DNA from: Takakia lepidozioides
Lineage: Eukaryota > Streptophyta > Takakiopsida > Takakiales > Takakiaceae
Length of the DNA stretch: 64,000 nucleotides
Direction of reading: 5' to 3'
NCBI GenBank assembly: GCA_030704615.1
Contig: CM060731.1
Location: forward strand, 64,400,756 to 64,464,755
In this document: positions 1-9,298 of the stretch, in pieces
Numbering within the stretch: the stretch's first letter is position 1
How the letters are laid out: each line of letters begins with the position of its first letter
Made by a program: the position numbers and the translations under genes
Notes under the pieces: model-generated
The model's database searches: none
Told to the model about the DNA's origin: nothing
The model's input: the letters and a program-made list of their open reading frames with translations, nothing else

Positions 1-930
1 TTGTTTGTGAAAAAGAAGGACGGATCATTACGCATGTGTGTCGACTATCGCGGTCTCAACAAAGTCACAATCAAGAATCGTTATCCGTTGCCGCTGATTT
101 CCGGGCTTCTCGACCAGCTGAGACGAACGAAGATTTTCACCAAAATCGACTTAAGATGAGCCTATAACCTTGTACGGATAAAAGAAGAAGACGAATGGAA
201 AACAACTTTTCGAACAAGGTATGGACATTTTGAATACAGTGTTATGCCTTTCGGTCTTATCAATGCTCCAACAATTTTCCAACATACGATGAATGACATG
301 TTTCGAGAATTTTTAGATGACTTTGTAGTCATCTATTTGGACGACATTTGATATTTCAGAGAATGAAGAAAAACATGGCCGCTATGTACGCCTTGTCCTT
401 GATAAATTAAGAGAAAGATGACTATATGCCAAGTTGGAGAAATGTCTTTTCCATCAATCTGAGGTCGAATTTCTGGGCTACATTATTTCCGACAAATGAG
501 TCTTTATGGATCAGAAGAAAATACAAGCCATCATCGAGTGGATTAAACCAACTTCGGTCCGAGATGTACAATGTTTTCTGGGCTTTATAAATTTTTATAG
601 AATCTTCATCAATGACTACTCCAAAATTGCTGCACCATTGACACAACTCACAGGGAAGGACAAATTTGTATGGGACGAGAAGGCTGACTAGGCATTTGAA
701 AGGCTGAAGCAGGCATTTACAATGGCTCCAATACTGGTACATGCAGACCCATCTAAACCATTCTTCTTAGAAGCAGATGCATCGGACTTTGCACTTGGCG
801 CGGTATAGATGGCCGACTTCACCCTGTTGGTTTTCGTTCTTGCAAATTTTCCGCTGCGGAGATCAATTATGAAATCCATGGCAAAGAACTTATAGCGATT
901 ATCGATGTTTTTGAGGAGTGGCGACATCTA
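1..930 (+). pseudogene. Ty3/gypsy reverse transcriptase / RNase H remnant
   Basis: Conceptual translation gives conserved reverse-transcriptase blocks ([11 protein letters not shown] near the start, [23 protein letters not shown] at about 325-350) followed by the RT-RNase H connection (VQCFLGFINFYR). The frame is interrupted by stops near 157, 349, 420, 498 and 688, and part of the DDI-I(L)FS block is frameshifted. Copy G2 reads through several of these positions, so they are decay rather than programmed events. The RNase H part becomes open again at about 850 and continues into the integrase ORF. Confidence 0.85.
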
Positions 931-2625
931 TTGGAGGGAGCTAAACATCAGGTCACTGTCTATACCGATCACAAAAACCTCGAATATTTTATACGTGTTC
1001 GTGTTTTGAATCGACGTCAAGCGAGATGGAGTATATCACTAGCGAGGTTTGATTTTGTTATTACATACCGTCACGGACATCTTCAAGGAAAACCAGATGC
1101 TCTTTCTCGACGATCGTATCTTGCGTCAAAAGAAAGGGATGCAGTTTTTGACCAACAAAATTCCATTATCTTGAAACCAGCAAATCTCCAATTGAATATG
1201 CTATCCATGTTCACCTATGACGATGCAGAGATCATAAAAGAGATTCAGGAAGCACTGAAGAGCGACCATTTTGCTACGACATTACGAAGTCAACTAAATC
1301 AACCTCGAGACAACCCACATGTTACAAACGACTTCGAATTCAAAGATGGCTTACCTTACTTCAAAGGACTTCTCTATGTATCTTCAGGACCTACACGACT
1401 TCAAATTCTTCAAACATGTCACGATCTTCCGGCTGCAGAACATTTCGGCTTCAACAAAACATTGGAGTTGATATCCAGGGACTATTGGTGGCCGCAGATG
1501 TGGAAACTCGTGAAAGAATTCATAAAATCTTGTGACACGTGTGCTAGAGCGAAGGGACCACGATATCGACCTTACGGCCTTCTTCAACCATTATCCATTC
1601 CCGAGGGTCCATGGTCGTCCGTGTCTATGGACTTTATTATGGACCTTCCAATTTTCAAGACCACCGATTCAATCCTTGTTATTGTAGATCGTTTTACGAA
1701 GATGACACATTTCATTCCATGTAATAAGACGGTTACCGGCGAGGAAACTGCAAGACTCTTCCTCAATAATATCTATCGCATTCATGGACTCCCGAAGGAC
1801 ATCGTATCTGATCGAGGACCACAGTTCATATCAAATTTCTGGAGGGGATTATTTCACATATTGGATACTAAGATCAACCTCTCTACAGCTAATCATCCAC
1901 AGACTGATGGTCAAACCGAACGTGTAAACCAGATTTTGGAGCAGTATCTTCGCTGTACGATAAATTATCACCAAGATAATTGGACGGACCTTCTGTCATT
2001 GGCTGAGTTTGCCTACAACAACATTATACATTCTTCGACCAAGCAAACTCAATTTTTCTCCAATCATGGTCATCATCCTCGAGCAAACCCTTTCCACATG
2101 ACTGTTGGAAGCCCTGATGCAGAAAACCTTGCTACTCATCTAGCTACGATTCACAAGGAGCTTACATCCCACCTCGCAGAAGCTCAAAAACAATACAAAG
2201 AGTATGCAGATCAACGTTGTCAACTCCAACCCCAGTTCAAGGTCGGAGATCGTGTGTGGCTTCTTCGACGAAACATACAAACCTCGCGACCATCAAAGAA
2301 GTTGGATTATCAACGTCTGGGACCATTCAAAATTATTCGACAACTAAATCTGGTCAGTTTTCGGCTTGAACTCCCACGAAGTATGCGCATCCATCCAGTC
2401 TTTCATGTTTCATTATTGGAGTTGTATCATCCATCGAATATTCCAGGGAGAGTCCCCGTACCACCTCTACCAGTCGAAGTCAATCAAGAACTTGAGTATG
2501 AAGTCGATGAAGTCCTAGACTCTCGCATCAAGTATAAACGTCTTGAGTATTTCGTACATTGGAAAAGCTACGACATCAGCGAACGAACGTGGGAACCTTC
2601 ATCCAACCTCGCCAAATGCATCTGA
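931..2625 (+). CDS. Ty3/gypsy RNase H end, integrase and chromodomain
   Basis: The open frame encodes the RNase H C-terminus (VTVYTDHKNLEYF), the integrase zinc-binding region (H and H near AAEHFG, then CDTCARAK), and the DDE catalytic core (SMDFIMDLP; VSDRGPQF; HPQTDGQTERVNQ). The last 45 residues form a chromodomain (YEVDEVLDSR, YFVHWKSYD, TWEPSSNL), the histone-binding module that directs chromovirus integration. The listed start is only where the open frame is conveniently entered: there is no ATG there and the frame continues from upstream RNase H sequence. It is part of a polyprotein, not an independent gene. The upstream stops make expression of an active Pol unlikely. Confidence 0.88.
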   Translation: MEGAKHQVTVYTDHKNLEYFIRVRVLNRRQARWSISLARFDFVITYRHGHLQGKPDALSRRSYLASKERDAVFDQQNSIILKPANLQLNMLSMFTYDDAEIIKEIQEALKSDHFATTLRSQLNQPRDNPHVTNDFEFKDGLPYFKGLLYVSSGPTRLQILQTCHDLPAAEHFGFNKTLELISRDYWWPQMWKLVKEFIKSCDTCARAKGPRYRPYGLLQPLSIPEGPWSSVSMDFIMDLPIFKTTDSILVIVDRFTKMTHFIPCNKTVTGEETARLFLNNIYRIHGLPKDIVSDRGPQFISNFWRGLFHILDTKINLSTANHPQTDGQTERVNQILEQYLRCTINYHQDNWTDLLSLAEFAYNNIIHSSTKQTQFFSNHGHHPRANPFHMTVGSPDAENLATHLATIHKELTSHLAEAQKQYKEYADQRCQLQPQFKVGDRVWLLRRNIQTSRPSKKLDYQRLGPFKIIRQLNLVSFRLELPRSMRIHPVFHVSLLELYHPSNIPGRVPVPPLPVEVNQELEYEVDEVLDSRIKYKRLEYFVHWKSYDISERTWEPSSNLAKCI

Positions 2626-3286
2626 CAAAGTCCAAGAGTTTCATCAACAATATCCAGCTAAGCCCCGAGCTACACGTCAATAAGACGTCACAACGATGAT
2701 GTCAGCCAAGTTAGCTTCAAGGTGAAGACTCCACATTCAATGTACCTGATACACGCTAAGGAGGGAGGAGCACCACACATCAATATATATAGCTACACTT
2801 CCAGCACTCTTGCATCTTGTATTGGCAGCATGGAGTCACAGGAACTAGATACATTGGAGTTGTCGCTTACCTAGCTACCAGATCAGTCATTCCGACTCTC
2901 ACGACCTTCAACATCACGCCGACGCTCTCAAGACGATGGGCCACCAATGCGACGCGTACTTCCTCGTCTGAACCTTGTACGACAACAACTGGAGCCTACT
3001 CGAAGTTTGATAATTCTGTTGGAGGTTGAGGCTTCGGACCCAGAGGGCAACGAAATCGTGTTTGAAGGCAGCTTCGAAAATCAGAATGCTCAAATCATTG
3101 CGTGGTCCCAAGTTCAAGGTGTTGGACACTATCGATGGTTGCAGGGACCTATAAATCATTTGAGTCAAGAACGAAGAGCCGAATACTTGGCAAGTACCAT
3201 TCGCCGGATTTTGGATTTTCTCCAACTCTAAGCAAGTCCAAGATTTTACCGCTCCTCGAGGAACTCGGCGCTAGAGGAGGGGGTAA

Positions 3287-3664
3287 TGTCACGGACATAG
3301 CCCAGAAGAATTTATCAGGAGTAAATACCAGAAGTTACCAAGTTACCATGCTATCGAAAGTTATCATGACTTATCATGATCTACCATGATTTACCATGAT
3401 TTATCATTGCTTACCAAGTTACCGGGAGTTTACCAAATTATCAAGAGTAACTTGGGAAACTACTCAGGAAGCTTCATTTGGAGGAAACTTCTCCATCAAG
3501 ATATCTCCTTTGTTTAAGGAAGTTTCTCCATCAAGAAACCTTTGTTTAATCTTGGAAACTTCTCCAGCAAGAAACCTCCATAGGGGAAGCTTCTTGGGGA
3601 AGCTTTTTAGTAGCCAGTATATATAGGAGGCGAGACTGGACACTCTTCAGTCTCGCCAACACCA
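3287..3664 (+). repeat. Truncated 3' LTR of chromovirus G1
   Basis: The LTR starts with TGTCACGG directly after the polypurine tract. It contains a short tandem array at about 3360-3410 built on an 11-base theme (TTATCATGAYT/TTACCATGAYT) and a TATA box (TATATATA, 3618-3625) followed by the presumed transcription start. At 3665 it runs into a foreign LTR, so its R/U5 end and the terminal CA are missing. Confidence 0.75.
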
Positions 3665-3852
3665 TATCGTGCGCATACATATCGCTACACAACTACATCA
3701 CTGTCCAAAACCACACAACACATGTGCACACCACACACTAGTATACCACTAGTCCACCACTAGTCCAACCACTAGTCCAACCACTAGGCTACAACTAGTC
3801 AGTCACTAGGCTGCCACTATGCTGCCCACTATGGTAGTCACTAGTCCACACA
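3665..3852 (-). repeat. 188-bp LTR of the methyltransferase retroelement family (left copy)
   Basis: It is 188 bp long and differs from the LTR at 4184-4371 by four transitions that I could count. Read on the minus strand it begins TGTGTGGACTAG and should end GCACGACA; here the last bases read GATA, consistent with one transition. Its right flank keeps only ATCG of the polypurine-tract junction seen beside the other two LTRs and then switches to the spacer repeat. It lies inside the 3' LTR of G1. Confidence 0.8.
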
Positions 3853-3856
3853 ATCG

Positions 3857-4183
3857 ATAAAGAAGAAGAATACAAGCACAAGCTCATGCGAGCTCACAAA
3901 GCTGAAGCATAAACTCATGCATATATAACCTCATCACTCAAATACAAGTCAAGCCAAGTGCACCCCACGCCATGGGGAATCCACACTACGGCGCCATAGC
4001 TAGGCGTGGTGAGGCTCAACTCAAGAAAGATGAGCCTCCCGCGCTTGCCGTGAAGATAACCACTCCAGGGCCTAAATCTGCCTTGACCCCTGGATTGACA
4101 CTTGGGCCAATCCCAAATGTCAATATATAAAAGCTAGCTATTTCCTAGCTAGTTTCACACTAGTGGTAAAATAACTTGACAGC
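3857..4183. repeat. Spacer repeat X, copy 1
   Basis: This non-coding segment between two 188-bp LTRs is clearly homologous to 55421-55697, starting in both places at ATAAAGAAGAAGAATACAA and ending near AACTTGACA. It contains an 8-bp inverted repeat (GAGGCTCA ... TGAGCCTC) and a TATATAAAAG motif near its right end. Copy 1 carries about 45 extra bases near its left end. It looks like the promoter-containing part of another LTR or leader, but I cannot assign it to a known family. Confidence 0.6.
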
Positions 4184-4371
4184 TGTCGTGCGCATACATA
4201 TCGCTACACAACTACATCGCTGTCCAAAACCACACAACACATGTGCACACCACACACTAGTATACCACTAGTCCACCACTAGTCCAGCCACTAGTCCAAC
4301 CACTAGGCTACAACTAGTCAGTCACTAGGCTGCCACTATGCTGCCCACTATGGCAGTCACTAGTCCACACA
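4184..4371 (-). repeat. 188-bp 3' LTR of methyltransferase retroelement copy A
   Basis: The plus-strand edges are TGTCGTGCGC and CCACACA, giving TG...CA ends. On the element strand it is preceded by the polypurine tract (CTAGGGGGGCGAT) just right of 4371. The inner half is an irregular array of CACTAG/ACTAGT words spaced about 10-11 bp. It differs by only two transitions from the LTR at 56013-56200. Confidence 0.85.
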
Positions 4372-4665
4372 ATCGCCCCCCTAGCTGGTGCTTAGGTCCC
4401 TCTAAGTCCAAGTAGCCACAAGATGTGATAGTGACCATAGCCTCACTAAGTCCTCCACCACTATCTCTACTACACTCAAACTCGATAGAGGCCGGGTGCA
4501 AGAGTTGCCCCATCGTTAGTCGCCGTCTTACAACCTGTGAACTTGAGCTTGAGATCTCATGTATTGACTCCTATGAGCTTGGCCTCCCATATCTTGTTAG
4601 CTGCCACTATCCCAAGCAGTGTGGACACAATCAATCTCCGTCAGGAACCTTCTCAAGAGGTGGTG

Positions 4666-5838
4666 TCAAGCATCCCATATGCCAACCCCTTGAGCATCGA
4701 TCACACACCAGCATGGTGGCTGCCCCTTTGGCAGATCCACAGAGCATGTGTCCTTCCAAGTCATGCCATCCCGACCCTCCAAGATCAGGACCCCTGAGGG
4801 CAACACCTCTCGAACCCTCAGAATAACACGCCCTGTAGTAACATCCAGAGTCGTAGGAGCAGTCTGCTGAAAATAAACATAGTCACCAGGGCTAAACCTC
4901 CGAACCCCAGGACGATATCCTCCACCACGTATAGTGGCATACCTCAACGTATCACGGTGTTGTGCAATGGCAAGGTTCTCAAAAGCCATGGGCATGACTT
5001 TCTTGAACAATTCTGCACGCTGATCACATGCACGTACCCACACGTCGGGATCATCAAGGTTAAGGACTTGAGCAGTGTCCCTACGAATGGCTGCAAGCAA
5101 ATCCGGCTCTCGGCCAAAGAGAAGGAAATATGGTGAGAAGGAGGTAAGTGCTGCTTGTTTGCTGAACCTGTAACCCATGGCTAACCAAGGCACCTGAAGA
5201 TCCCAATCTCCTAGGTGTCCTTTCTGCAAGCCATACTTGCGCAAACCCCTCTTCACCGCCTGAACAACTCTCTCTGCCAAGCCATCGACCTCAGGATGAT
5301 CCCGAGAAGTGGTGCGGTGGTCTATCAAGGCTTTATCACACAAAGCCTGAAAACCCCCCCCCCCCAAGAACTCTCTCCCTTGGTCCGTGAGTACCTCAGC
5401 TGGCAAATCGGCTAAGCACATGATCCAAGAATGCATACGCAGCCCCCTCACTAGCCTTGTCAGGCAATGGAACCAACTCAATCCACTTGGAGAAATGCTC
5501 CACCATCACCAACACATATTTATGGTGGCTCATAGTCAGTGGCAACGGTCCTGCGAAGTCAAGACTCCACCTGTAGCCCAATCCCATGATTGGTAAATGA
5601 TGCAATTGTGGTGTAGGGGCGTTGAATGAAGCACGCACCCTATCACACACCATGCACCTAGCCACAAAGTGTTGCACCTCTGTATGCATACCACGCGCAC
5701 CAATACTGCCCCTGCAGTAAACTGTGAGTGCGTCGCACTCCAAAATGCCCCAACTCCTCATGGGTATGCCGCACTAACCGTGCACGCTGTATTAGGTGAG
5801 GCACAATCCTCACTCGACCATCCTCCCACACTCGGAGC
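4666..5838 (-). pseudogene. Integrase remnant of copy A
   Basis: Two overlapping minus-strand frames carry the zinc-binding region (HEELGHFGVRRTHSLLQGQY, then a CMVCDRV pair), the DDE core start (SLDFAGPLPLTM), VLTDQGREFLGG and DHPEVDGLAERVVQ. They are separated by a frameshift between the first and second catalytic aspartates and by the C-run at about 5347-5360. The C-terminus is out of frame after a deletion, so the PHD finger present in copy C is lost. Confidence 0.85.
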
Positions 5839-6118
5839 CCGTGTAGCTCTCCCCAATGGCATAGTAACCTCCGCCTCGGTAACAGTCGGGCAAGAACTAG
5901 GTGCCATGGATGGCGTCGACACTGTCTCCACCAATGTGAATGACTGAGGAAGCCTAGCCTGACGGCTTGCCTCCCACATTGTGGATCCAACTCCACCTCT
6001 GTACCTCGTGGCTCAGGAACTCGTGTTGCTCCTCAAGTCACGGCTGCAGCAGACTCCACCTGCACTAGTGGTAGTGCTGCTCCACACATGAATCCCATGC
6101 CTCCTATATCTCCTCCCT

Positions 6119-7024
6119 TTGTATTTATCATGCCCTTCAAAAGTAGCCTCCATCATGGTACATTCCCCCTGGAGGAAGATCCATCGTCTTCCTGGATGAG
6201 GGCCTGATATGAGTACCCGACAGAGTATGAGTATGAGTATCATGACCACAATACCAGCTAGGGCTGTGGAGGTTTTCGTTATACAGCGTAATAGCCAGCC
6301 ACGAGTACTAGGGCAATACAAAAAAGCTTAATGCACATAATAGCCAGCCACGAGTACTAGGGCAATACAAAAAAGCTTAATGCACAGTGCCGATTACACT
6401 CTGCGTAATGCACATCTCCGACATTTCCTTATCTTACCTCCAAGACCTTTTCTTTCACTAGTCCCATTTCTTTTGCTCATCAAAAGAAACCAGCAATCTC
6501 GTCCATCGCAATACCAGCCGGGTATGATATATATGGAGCGAGGTATGTATTGCCCCTAGTATGGTCTTGCCCAGGATATTGGGCACCCTACCTACCACCG
6601 GAGTCTGGTCTTACTTACTCGGGTTGATATCAGTATTGATACCCGGGTTGTACCTACCGGTCCAACACTCGACACAACATGGATTGACTGCGCAGTCCAC
6701 ATAAAAGGTGGCAGGCATTCTGCACCTATGCAGTGATCTCAAAGGAGTCCACTGGCACCACAGTCAAGTTGGGCAGGATCAGCAGAGTATATTGTTGCCT
6801 CGCTGCTCTCTACTTGCTAGTGTCTGCCGCTTCGAAACTGTTACATAAGCGCCATGCTGCTGTGCAGTGGACTTTACCTTATTTGAGCATTGTCAATCTC
6901 TCTCATGTTCAACCTCTTCGTGCAGCTGTCTGTGGTTCCCGTCAAGCTTCCAGTAGCCTTGCAAAGGACTGGGCTTGTCTTCGTCCCTTCTAATTCTAAC
7001 ATCTGGCACTGGGATATTGCGCTT
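6119..7024. other. Intergenic DNA with no recognisable gene
   Basis: No coding signal that I trust is present. The only clear structure is the 49-bp tandem duplication at 6289-6386. The missing first exon(s) of the downstream SABATH gene could lie here, but I could not place them. Confidence 0.6.
6289..6386. repeat. 49-bp perfect tandem duplication
   Basis: A 49-bp unit beginning TAATAGCCAGCCACGAG and ending TTAATGCACA occurs twice head to tail (6289-6337 and 6338-6386) without a visible mismatch, so it is probably a recent slippage or repair event. No function is apparent. Confidence 0.9.
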
Positions 7025-8144
7025 ATGGGCAGCTACCTTCAACCAATTCTCAAACAATTCCTCCTCGAGCTTGCATTGCCGCCTGCCCAACCGATCCATG
7101 TAGCGGACTTTGGATGCTCTGTGGGTGCCAACACGATCGCGTACGCCAAGCTCATTGCTGACAGCTTGAAAACAAAGCTAGCATCAGGACAAGAGATTTT
7201 CCATTTTTTTTCGGATTTGCCCTCCAACGATTTCAACACCTTGTTCAACCAGTTGGCAGGTGACGGTGGAAGGGAGGAGAGGACATGGTTTGCTGCAGGT
7301 GTTCCGGGCTCCCATTTTGATCGATTGTTTCCTCGTGCGAGTCTCCATGTTGCGATCTCCACGTTCGGGCTCATGTATTTGTGCGAGGTACGATGTCGTT
7401 GTTCTCATTATCTCGAATCTGTTGATCGGCTCACGACAATCTCGCAGTGCAGAGTTGCTGTCAGATTGTTTGTGTTAAACGCATTGCATGTTGTGTGCAG
7501 ATTCCGAAACAGGTTCTTGACAAATCTTCGCCCGCATACAACAAGGGACGTATCTGGATACAAGGTTCAAACCCAGTGGTAGCGGAGGCCTACGCGCAGG
7601 CTTCAAGAGCATGTTTGCGCACATTCTTCGAGCGCCGTGCCGATGAGCTCGCGCCCGGTGGACTGGTGGCTGTGCATATCGTCTCTAGAGAACATCGGGA
7701 GCACCCCGAGAATCAGTTTCCTGAGCACAGGTGGAACGGGTTCGCAGCGATGAGGAGGCGTGGGGAGAGCTCGTGAACGAAGGTGCTATCGACGCAGAGC
7801 TGCGAGACTCGTTCAACATGCCACTCTGCTACCCGAGCGAGGAGGAGCTCCGAGAGGCCATCGAATTGACGTCCGCGTTCCACATCAAGGAGCTCGAATA
7901 TTTTGACAATGTGCAGTTTTTTCCAGAGGAAGATGCCGATGAGTTCTTCACGGATGCGGAGTCATATGGGAAATTCTTGAAGAACATGATAAAATCCATC
8001 TTTAGCTCGATGGTGACGGCTCACATTGGAGCTGACCTCAGCGACAAGCTGTTTGAGCGTGTGGCACATTTCCACACTAAGGCATATCCTGCACTCAAGG
8101 CCAAGTGTGAGCACATCCTCATTGCAATCCTCATTAGACAGTAG
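7025..8144 (+). pseudogene. SABATH-family carboxyl methyltransferase, 5' incomplete and frameshifted
   Basis: This is a SABATH methyltransferase, the family that uses S-adenosylmethionine to methylate carboxyl groups of small acids such as salicylate, jasmonate, IAA or gibberellins. Visible family blocks are VADFGCSVGANT (SAM binding), FSDLPSNDFNTLF, GVPGSHFDRLFP, PGGLVAVHI and the C-terminal MPLCYPSEEELR. An intron with good borders lies at 7388-7500 (GAG|gtacg ... tgcag|ATTCC, phase 0). The usual N-terminal SYAxNSxLQ block is not in frame upstream, so the 5' exon is missing or distant. At 7731-7747 the frame shifts; removing exactly these 17 bases, which begin GT and end AG, restores the frame. 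The substrate cannot be predicted. The frameshift suggests a pseudogene or a sequence error. Confidence 0.75.
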
Positions 8145-8671
8145 ATTACCGAATGTCGGTGTAGTGAACATGGTGCTCCTGTCTTTCCTGGGCATCAATT
8201 TCAATTTCACGGCCTTCTACATCATGTAAGAATTTCAGTTTTCTGTGGAATTCTCTTTAATGTGAGAGAGGAAGTGGAACGATTGACCGATCTCCATGGA
8301 CAACTGAAAGTGTGAATGAGCTCGTGGAGCGAATTAACGATCAAGCAGACAATCCAGCAAGGGACTTTCATGTTTGTAGTTTCTTACGCTCACCGATGCG
8401 TACTCGCTCATGTACGGTCATGATTTTTGGTTACTCCATGATTGGTGAATTAGTGCAGACGGATAAATGTGGATACAAGTTAATTCTGAGGAGGATTTGC
8501 GGATACTCTTGGTCTTAACATATATTCACGAAGTTTTCCATGAGTTTGACAGACTTTGCAGAGGAGCCGAGAAAAGCACGCCAATTTGGGAAAGTGAGGA
8601 CTGCTGTGGGTGTTTCTTTTCGTTCTTTGCAGGTTGAATCTCTTGTATGGGGGCCACTACACTGGGTAGGG

Positions 8672-8791
8672 GAAGTGGAAGAATTGCTGCAGATTTTGAA
8701 CCAAGGAGGAATATTGGCAGACTCAGATTACTTATGTCAGCCTCTTGCAGGAGTGCATGAAGATGAAACGTCTAGTTGAAGGAAAGCCATC
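8672..8791 (+). pseudogene. PPR gene fragment
   Basis: The translation LQILNQGGILADSD followed, after a shift, by a stretch like LLQECMKMKRLVEGKP matches the start of the PPR tract of the gene at 31340-34903 (LQILSQGGIAADSE, KCIKMKGLLAGK). It keeps about 40 codons with one indel and then ends. It is a scrap of a PPR gene, not a functional one. Confidence 0.7.
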
Positions 8792-9298
8792 ACAAACCAG
8801 ACAAACCAAACTAGTGTGGGCGCACTAGTTTGTCTAGTCGACACCCACTACGCATCTGCAAACTGATTCTCTATCATCTTCACTTGTCAATGGAAACTCT
8901 CAAAAGTGTTTCAAGTCCAAGGACGGGGCTTATTCAACACTTCAAGCAGCTGGGCCTCTGGAGACTCCGGTTCAGGAATCATGTTATATTTCCACGCTAC
9001 CAAAGGAGGGGCTGCACATTTCACAGAGCAACTGTGCTCCATCAGTATCAAATAAATCAATCAGCCTATGCTTCTTTTTCAATCTCTGTCAAGAAAAATG
9101 TACTCGACCATTGATGTGAAAGTTGGCTATGACACACCTTTTCAGACTTGTATACTACCTCTTTGTTGACTTTCCACTAACCAGCCAATCAGGATTGCAA
9201 AAATACACACCAAATCTACTTATTGACCATAAACCCAACCCCCAGAGAGAGGAATGGATATTGTGATAAGTTAGAGCAAAAAGGTCAATACCTGATAC

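Larger units (their letters stand above)
1..3664 (+). mobile_element. Ty3/gypsy chromovirus, 3' part (copy G1)
   Basis: This is the 3' portion of a chromodomain-bearing Ty3/gypsy retrotransposon, cut by the window start. In order it shows reverse transcriptase, RNase H, integrase with zinc-binding HHCC region and DDE core, chromodomain, a polypurine tract (GAGGAGGGGG at 3274-3283) and the start of the 3' LTR at 3287. Gag and protease lie outside the window. The reverse-transcriptase half has several in-frame stops while the integrase half is open, so the element as a whole is dead. A second partial copy of the same family lies on the other strand at 26823-27815. The right end is broken by the 188-bp LTR of another family at 3665. 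Confidence 0.9.
4184..6118 (-). mobile_element. Methyltransferase Ty3/gypsy element, copy A (internally deleted)
   Basis: On the minus strand this copy has the 3' LTR, the integrase C-terminal region and DDE core, and the zinc-binding region, and then jumps at about 5838 straight into the linker upstream of the protease, ending at 6118. Compared with copy C about 4.2 kb (57,777-61,970 of copy C) is missing, removing the protease, methyltransferase, reverse transcriptase and RNase H. A second deletion near 4745 removes most of the PHD-finger coding region. A run of C near 5347 disturbs the integrase frame. It cannot encode a working element. Confidence 0.85.

Noticed and set aside
6890-7024. 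N-terminal extension of the SABATH frame (FNLFVQLSVVPVK...)
   Set aside because: It has no similarity to the family's N-terminal block, and an acceptor-like TGGGCAG lies before the conserved part, so it is more likely intron than protein.
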